Below are positions 57,870 through 64,000 of a stretch of 64,000 nt of DNA, in pieces; positions within the stretch are counted from its first letter, which is position 1; every line of letters begins with the position of its first letter. Made by a program: the position numbers and the translations under genes. The notes beneath the pieces were generated by a model, which did no database searches, was not told the DNA's origin, and was given only the letters and a program-made list of their open reading frames with translations. The stretch comes from Blasia pusilla (taxonomy: Eukaryota; Marchantiophyta; Marchantiopsida; Blasiales): assembly GCA_050084515.1 (NCBI GenBank), contig CM114275.1, positions 8,494,001-8,558,000 of the forward strand, given 5' to 3'.

Positions 57870-60117
57870 CCCACCGCCACATGGAGACACAAACGTTGAT
57901 GCCGACGGGAGGTTTGACGTGTTGGTCAAGGAGAGTGTCATGTTGCGGAGGTTTCCGCACCTCATGGAGGAGTGAGTGTTGAAAATGCGTAGGTTGGAGG
58001 GCGTGATCAGGTTACCCATTCGAGTCCCTTTTCTCGCACTTATCTTCTGTGATTGAGAGTGTTGGGTATCGGGTAGTAGCTGGTGCTAGCTAGGTGGGTG
58101 CAGTGATGGTGACGAGTGTAGACTCTTTTCATGTGTAGCATGTTGGTGGATATACGGTGGTTGCCGAGTAGGGGTTGCATCTATGACCTGACCATGTTGG
58201 TAGGTTAGGTGAGTTAGTGGGAGGCTCATGGTGAGCCTGAGTGTTGAGTGTGCGTGAGGTTGGGTGTGTCATCACAGAATTGACGTTAACATAGGTCCAT
58301 CCGTGGCTGGATCATCATCACTAGACATTGAGTCTCGTGACGAGATCTCAGACGGAGGCAGTATCACTTGGCAGGAGATGGATGACATGGGCCATCGAGG
58401 CATGCGTCATTTCTCGAGTGTAGTGGGCTCCATCGACTTAGATGATTTTATCCAGGAGTTCAACACATGGTGTGACTTCCAAGAGATACAGACCCGACAC
58501 GGTTCAACCCTTTCATGCAATGGAAGGGGTTGTTCCAACACTTGGAGGGTCCTCCGATGGATGACTACATGGAGTTTTGATCACTATATTCAGTAGAGAT
58601 TGATGCCTGGAGAATGTATTCGGCTCTAGGGTATGTGTCCACTAGTGATCGCGAGGCATATGATGGGACCGTGAGAGGAGAGTGACCCACACCATCAGCC
58701 CGGAGGCTAGATGGAAAGGAAGGCAGTGAGACAAGCGATGTGGCAGAGAGCTCTGGTGGTAGAGGGCCACCCAACTTTTGTCCCACACGAGAGTTCTTAT
58801 GACAGTTGGGGAAGAGCTACCAGGGCTTACACACCGACAAGCTGAAGAGTCTACAGAATTTTCAGCGATGATCGAGAGAGATTCTGAGAGAGGCATTCAC
58901 ACGCATGAGGAGGCTGATCATTGCTACCTATGGAGTGATTGAGGTGCAGTCAGCCCAGTATTGGTACGGGGTTCTGGACCAAGAACTACGAAGGAGAGTC
59001 CGAGATGCGGTGTTGATTCACACATCGGAGCCCACATTGAAGGTGGCCTTTGAGTTGTCTAAGCGTATTGACCTCAACATGAGGTAGTATTGACCTCAAC
59101 ATGAGTGAGGAGAAGGTAGTGACCACTGGATTTTCTCAAGAGTCGACGGGTCCACGAGCAACGGTGACCCCACAGGTTCCACAACGAGCACCAATACCAC
59201 GGGAGTGGGCGAGTCTGCCCAGAGAGCAGGCTGGGTAGCGTGAGCCTATAAGGCAACAACCCATACCTACATATGTTGCCCAGCACAGACCGATGTTGTC
59301 TTGTTGGACGTGTGGAGGAGCCCATAGGCACACAGACTGCACACAGCATAGGAGAGGACCACGAGCACCTCCGATTGTTGAGGAGCCATAGGGGATGGCC
59401 CCACAACAATACGAGTGTGACTATTGCCATAGATATGGTCATACTAGGTATAGATGTTTTGACCTTTGTCGAGAGGCACGTCCTGAGGTAGGCCAAGGGT
59501 TTGGAGGCGGTTGTCTTGGAGGAGGTCGGGGAGTTCTTCCTGGACGTGGTGGTAGAGGACCACTACTAGCAAGAGGAGATGGAGTAAGAGCACTAGAGCT
59601 TGCACTTCTCTCTCGCATCGATCAGTTGGAGCAGAGGATTGCTACCATGATGATGATCCAGCTCAAGGAAGGCACTGAGCCGCGAGCAGCTAGTGGGGGT
59701 CCAGCTTCTACCTCTTACCCTGACCCCGGTGAGGATCTCGCTAGTATGGAGTTTATGTGTAGTGCAGCTCGGGTTGAGGCGGCTGTGGTGTTGATTCGGG
59801 ATGCCACGAGAGGCACTGAGCCATCGAGAGTTGGAGTTGAGATTGATCCACTGGTGGGGACAGATGGGCGACAGGCCAGGGTTCCACAGTCATTCACGTT
59901 GTCAGAGGCACTACACACACCATCGATGGTGCCTCGACGACCAGTGGTTTATAGCTCAGGCAGGTACGTCGATGTCACGAGGAGTTGGAGTGAAAATTCC
60001 TATGGCAACTCGAGTGGAGTCAATGTTGACCATAGTGTTGGAGGTGGCCACCAGAGTGAGTCAAACTCTGCTATTTTCCGCCATAGAGTTGGCAACGTTG
60101 GGAGTGAGACCAGTTGA
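57870..60117 (+). pseudogene. gag remnant with zinc knuckles, copy 2
   Basis: Pieces include VDADGRFDVLVKESV near 57895, DLDDFIQEFNTWCDFQ, a capsid-like stretch near 58880-59080 (MRRLIIATYGVIEVQSAQYW) and zinc knuckles CWTCGGAHRHTDC and CDYCHRYGHTRYRC. A 16-bp duplication around 59070-59100 and several stops disrupt it. The longest open frame is 59395-60117. Confidence 0.85.
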
Positions 60118-60900
60118 GGTGTTCCGGCTGGCCGCCACATTGTGTGAGCATGGAGAGGTGGCTTCTTATTTAGAGGTAGTTGAGGAGGTGGTGGACTTGC
60201 CTTTAGAGCCGGTGCTTGGGACGTCCCCCACTGAGTCATGACATGCGGCGGCGGCAAAGTTGGTAGATATGCCAGCTCGACCGGCCATAGAGCGAGCAGT
60301 GGTGACACATGGAGTAGTGTTATTGGATAACCAAGCTGGAGCATTTCGCTTGGTTAGTCCAACGAGGACAGTCTACCACCCAGACCTCGTCCTATTTGAT
60401 TCGGGAGCGCAACCCTTGATGTTAGGGAAGGCGGCGTGTTTAGCGTTGGGATTACGGAAGGCCGATATTGAGACTTGTCCCTTCCAGATACAGACCTTGA
60501 TTGGGGGTGTGTCACCCACGCAGTATATGACTCGACATGAGAAAGTTGTCAGAGTCCAGCCAGAGCATGCAACGGATAGTGCTATGGCGCGCACACGTAC
60601 AATTAAGATACCAGCTGAGTCGTACGATGTGTTCGTGGAGAGTACAGTATTATATCCCCTAAGATTCATCCTTGACTTCTAGGAGGAGACCGTTGCTTAT
60701 TGTCCAGGGTGGCGATCAGGTGACTGGCGGATGAGACAGTTACCCGTGTAGTTTGCGGGACTAGGTGGTCGATCACGAGATGAGGCGGTGACCACGTTGG
60801 CAGCTTTTACAGGTTGTGTTAGCTAGCCAGGAGAGTTTTTGGAGGGGAACGCACATGCGGAGGATGTCCCTATAGTAGATAGTCCCACGGAGAGATAGAC
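59940..60900 (+). pseudogene. Aspartic protease remnant, copy 2
   Basis: The frame 60260-60682 keeps the active-site LFDSGAQPLMLGKAA and the flap-like QIQTLIGGVS, so the catalytic core is intact here, in contrast to copy 1. TGA at about 60239 and TAG near 60681 (TGG in copy 1) are private stops. Confidence 0.85.
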
Positions 60901-60901
60901 C

Positions 60902-62303
60902 ATGGCGGGTGTCTCTTCCCATGTTGGCGAGACCTCTTCCCCATTGTGGGGTACGACTCGAGAGCTACAAAGGAGTGCAGAAAAACTCGTGAGGCAAGCG
61001 TGGAGTCATGCCTTTATCCCAGAGCAGCGAGAGTCAGGTGGCGATCGGGCCCTTGGAGGGGAGATGTTGACCCCACTGGATACCACACCCATTGTGTGGC
61101 AGTGTCTAGAGGAGGGTGTTAGGGTGTTATATCTCTTCGGAGGGACAAGCACCGGATTGGTTGTAGTATTGCAAGCAGGCATATGGGTGCATCAGTACCT
61201 TTATGTGGAGAGAGATGAGACCGCGCGACGAGTATCATTACGTCACGTAGCGAGATTGGTCCAGAGGTATTATGAGTTGTTGCCGGTATCTACAGTACGG
61301 GGATATCAACATACACTACCCGCCGACATCTCTTTGAGTTGGGACCATTCATTTGGTGATTGCTGGGTGGCCATGTCAGGATCATTCATCAGCTGGCCGA
61401 GGATTTGGATTGCAAGATCCGAGGTCAGGGATGTTTTGGGAGATGCTGCGAGTAGTACGACATTTGCAGGAGAGTCAGACACGTTCTGCGGCATACACTT
61501 TGGAGAACATGTCGTTGTTGGGAGACACTCGTGCTTGTGTGATGACGAGTGTGCATTAGGTGAGGTCTTGGTTGGGACCTGCTGTGTTGCTAGATGCAGC
61601 GAGAGTTGGATCAAGCGCCCATCGTCCACGATTGTGGTGGACGAACTTGATACCATTAGAGGTACTAGGTCGAGCATACGATGGAGTCTAGAGAGCACCA
61701 CATCTCACAGTGGATGCTATTTTGGGCTTAGGGCGGCAATCTGAGGTGATGATGCGGGATGATAGACCACCGTTGGCGATGGCCAATAGGATGGGGGAGT
61801 TGAGGGTAGCCTTACCTACGTTGGTGAGCTTCCCAACATCCCATGCCTTTTGTTGGGGAGGACCAGGCATGATTTGGAATGAGGTGACCCGAGCATTAGA
61901 GGAGCCTAGAGCAGATGAGCGTGAGCGCGCCATGGGGTTTGCTACGGGTAGTACGGCGGTGCCAGGTATGACTGAGGCATCCTGGAGAAAGGTGTTGGGG
62001 CAGGCGATGGACCTCAAGTGTCTCATATGGATAGTTAGCCTAGGTATGGCTGAGCATAGACAGATGGGAGTGTCATCCATGCCGTCACGTCCATGAGTTG
62101 GATCATTGCCTATAGGGTCTGTACATGCATTGGCTGGGGGCGGGAGGAGGAGAGATAAACATCCATGGACTTATTGGAACGTTGTTCGAGTGGAGAGTGC
62201 GAAGGTGGCCAGAGTAGCACATGTTCATTTTTTGGATGAGGGGCATGGGGTAGGAGGTCAAAATGGATTGACTTTTACGGAGGTGGCTAGGGTTGCTACA
62301 TAG
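60902..62303 (+). pseudogene. DNA methyltransferase domain, copy 2 (frameshifted)
   Basis: The frame 60902-61744 starts with the linker (MAGVSSHVGE, SGGDRALGGEMLTPLD), runs directly into the methyltransferase with motif I as VLYLFGGTSTG, and loses frame near 61.34 kb. The next frame carries motif IV GWPCQDHSSAGRGFG (catalytic Cys codon 61374-61376) and ENM in place of ENV. The frame 61710-62096 carries ERERAMGFATGSTAV and GQAMDLKCLIW, showing the last motif uninterrupted here. A CGA to TGA change (62094-62096) interrupts the tail before the conserved TAG at 62301. Confidence 0.88.
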
Positions 62304-62309
62304 CAACCA
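62301..62309 (+). promoter_or_regulatory. Candidate stop-codon readthrough site (TAG CAA CCA), copy 2
   Basis: It has the same codon context as copy 1 (GCT ACA TAG CAA CCA AAG), again at the methyltransferase/RT boundary. Confidence 0.65.
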
Positions 62310-63830
62310 AAGCCGGAGGTTGCGTCCTCTGAAGTGAGATCACGATGGAGACTTGGGAGCGTGTGATAGGTCTGAAGTTTATAGGAGGAGAGCGACGGAG
62401 AGTTCATAGGTTTCAAAGAGGGCATGTTAGTTGTTTTGCCTTAAGTATGAGAGACGTAGGTACGCTGTCGTGTCGAGAGATTTTTTTCGAGTAAGGGCGG
62501 GCCTTCTAGTTGCGGTAGACGTGGTTGATGCAAGGTGAACTCTCTAAGAAATTGTCTTTTCTTAATACAAAAATATGATGGGAGACTGGTAGAAGACAAC
62601 ATTTTGGGGCATCAATCCACATGGGAAGGATTGTTTGTGCCACTGGCAGTTCTTACCATTCGGGTTAAAGAACGCCGCGGCTGAGTTTCAGAGGGTCATG
62701 GATAGGATCTTGGCAGGTATGGATTTTGCTAGGTGTTATATTGATGACATCGTTTGATGATTGCAGTTACATGGGTTGAATCTACATCCAGGCAAGTGCA
62801 CGTTCTTCTACGACCATATTGAGTACTTGGGTCATACGATATACCCGGGGGGCCTTGGTGTGCAGTAGACGAAGGTAGAGGCTATTTCACGCATTCCACG
62901 CCCTACAGATGTGAGTCGAGTTCATGCATTCATGTGATTGGCAAACTTCTATCGACCGTACGTCAAAGGGTTTTAGTTCGATTGCGAAGCCGCTAACCTT
63001 GCTGACCAAAGTGGATCAGGAGTAACACTGGGGGGATGAGCATGAGAGAGCATTTCAGCTGCTCAAGGATAGATGGACATCTCGGCCCATATTCAGAAGA
63101 CCGATAAGGAGCATCCTTTCTAGTTGCATACCGATTGGAGCATGTTGGAGCTCCGAGCCGTGCTCACCCAACATGAGGATGATGGTAGAGAGTTTGTGGT
63201 GGCTTAAGCTAGTCGCTCAAACAAAGCTGCAGAGGCAAAGTATAGGGTGTATGAGGGTGAGTGCTTGGATGTAGTGTGGGTTGTCGCACATTTCAGATGT
63301 TATATATTCGGCAATCCCTTTACCATCATTACTGATCATCAACCACTTAAGTGGTTCATGGAGTTCGACAAGCTTACAGGGAAGCTTGTGAGATGGGCTC
63401 GTTTGTTGCAAGAGTATGATTTCCAACTGGTGCATAGACCTAGGACGCTCAACCAAGATGCAGATGGTTTGAGCCGTAATCCATGCCGAAGTCATCGAAA
63501 TGCAATTGGAGCTCGTTGGCATGGTGAGAGTGATGAGGAGTTGGTGTCAGGATGGCACACGTCAGCTTATTTGGGTATGGGGAGCCAGATTGCTGAGACT
63601 TTGATGGCGAGGTCTGATGGAGAGTCCTTAGATCCAGAGGCCGGTGAGGAGACGACAAGTGGCCGAGACATTCACGACGATGGAGTGGTCTTGGAGTGCC
63701 TGTGTACTAGCAACGTTGTGAGCACAATGGGTGCTAGAGAGCGGGATCGGATCCTACAGCGAGCCAACGGTTCCGATGGGAGGGAACACATGTGTTGCGA
63801 GTGCAAGAGCATGGTAGAGTGCGTGTAGTG
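62310..63830 (+). pseudogene. Reverse transcriptase / RNase H remnant, copy 2
   Basis: RT is heavily eroded: METWER, then QWQFLPFGLKNAAAEFQRVM and RCYIDDIV followed by stops. A large part between about 62480 and 62580 has no counterpart in copy 1. RNase H is better kept in frame 63247-63828 (FTIITDHQPLKWFME, NQDADGLSRNPC). Confidence 0.85.
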
Positions 63831-64000
63831 CCTCATCCTTTGTAGAGAGCACATTTGGTGTATCATGCCTACAAGGAGTTGGGTCATTTTCGAGTGAAGC
63901 GGACGTATAGCTTTCTCCAAATTCAGTATTGGCGTCGAGGCATGTAGACTAACGTTCAACAATTTTGTTGCCAAATGCATGGTGTGTGATCGAGTCCAAG
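63831..64000 (+). pseudogene. Integrase start, copy 2 (truncated by window edge)
   Basis: YKELGHFRVKRTYSFLQIQY and a CDRV-like zinc-binding end parallel the copy 1 integrase N terminus. The rest lies beyond base 64000, so whether this copy has the PHD module cannot be seen. Confidence 0.75.

Larger units (their letters stand above)
56872..64000 (+). mobile_element. Ty3/gypsy retrotransposon with embedded DNA methyltransferase, copy 2 (right end off window)
   Basis: It is the same family as 21851-30434 but on the plus strand. It has a 5' LTR, gag with two zinc knuckles, protease, methyltransferase, the conserved TAG CAA CCA junction, RT, RNase H and the start of integrase at the right edge. 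It keeps the gag region deleted in copy 1 and an intact protease DSG motif, but RT is severely eroded and the methyltransferase is frameshifted. Confidence 0.93.

Noticed and set aside
1-64000. CRISPR arrays or bacterial-type operons
   Set aside because: No spaced identical short repeats, and the content is clearly plant nuclear DNA.

Overview
This is a stretch of plant nuclear genome, probably a land plant; seedless lineages are not excluded. The evidence is a multi-exon gene for a plant-type dynamin-related protein (DRP1 class), a decayed phytochrome fragment, a fragment resembling the plant PHD-finger protein EDM2, long AT-rich intergenic DNA, and many plant-type transposons (Helitron, CACTA/TNP2, Ty3/gypsy). 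The species cannot be named from the sequence.

Layout. 1-4.9 kb: minus-strand DRP1 gene, fifteen exons readable, 3' end off the left edge, with a GC-rich upstream region to about 5.5 kb. 5.5-7.5 kb: intergenic DNA with a 56-bp tandem repeat and a GA microsatellite. 7.5-11.4 kb: decayed autonomous Helitron on the minus strand (HUH and Y2 replicase motifs, Pif1-like helicase). 11.6-21.1 kb: AT-rich DNA with short non-autonomous Helitrons, two copies of a dispersed ~1-1.4 kb repeat (family A), a GC-rich island and microsatellites. 21.7-30.4 kb: an 8.6-kb Ty3/gypsy element on the minus strand. 30.4-38.5 kb: mostly featureless DNA with hairpins and a third family-A repeat. 38.5-40.0 kb: an intact single-exon exostosin-type (GT47) glycosyltransferase gene on the minus strand. 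40-47.4 kb: intergenic DNA with a minisatellite and three more short Helitrons. 47.5-48.1 kb: phytochrome pseudogene fragment. 49.5-50.2 kb: EDM2-like PHD pseudogene. 51.3-56.8 kb: decayed CACTA-type transposon. 56.9 kb to the right edge: a second copy of the gypsy element, plus strand, incomplete.

The most notable system is the gypsy element, present twice in opposite orientations. Both copies carry a C5-cytosine DNA methyltransferase domain of DNMT3-like layout between protease and reverse transcriptase. Both keep one shared in-frame stop at the methyltransferase/RT junction, TAG-CAA-CCA, which fits the UAG-CARYYA readthrough context known from plant RNA viruses; every other stop I compared is private to one copy. 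In copy 1 the integrase is followed by a PHD-finger-like Cys/His module. A retrotransposon carrying both a DNA-methylation writer and a possible chromatin reader, with pol expression perhaps set by stop-codon readthrough, is the best candidate here for a little-described system. DNMT-bearing retrotransposons have been reported, as I recall, from dinoflagellates and charophyte algae. Both copies are damaged, but the methyltransferase frame of copy 1 is open for 350 codons.
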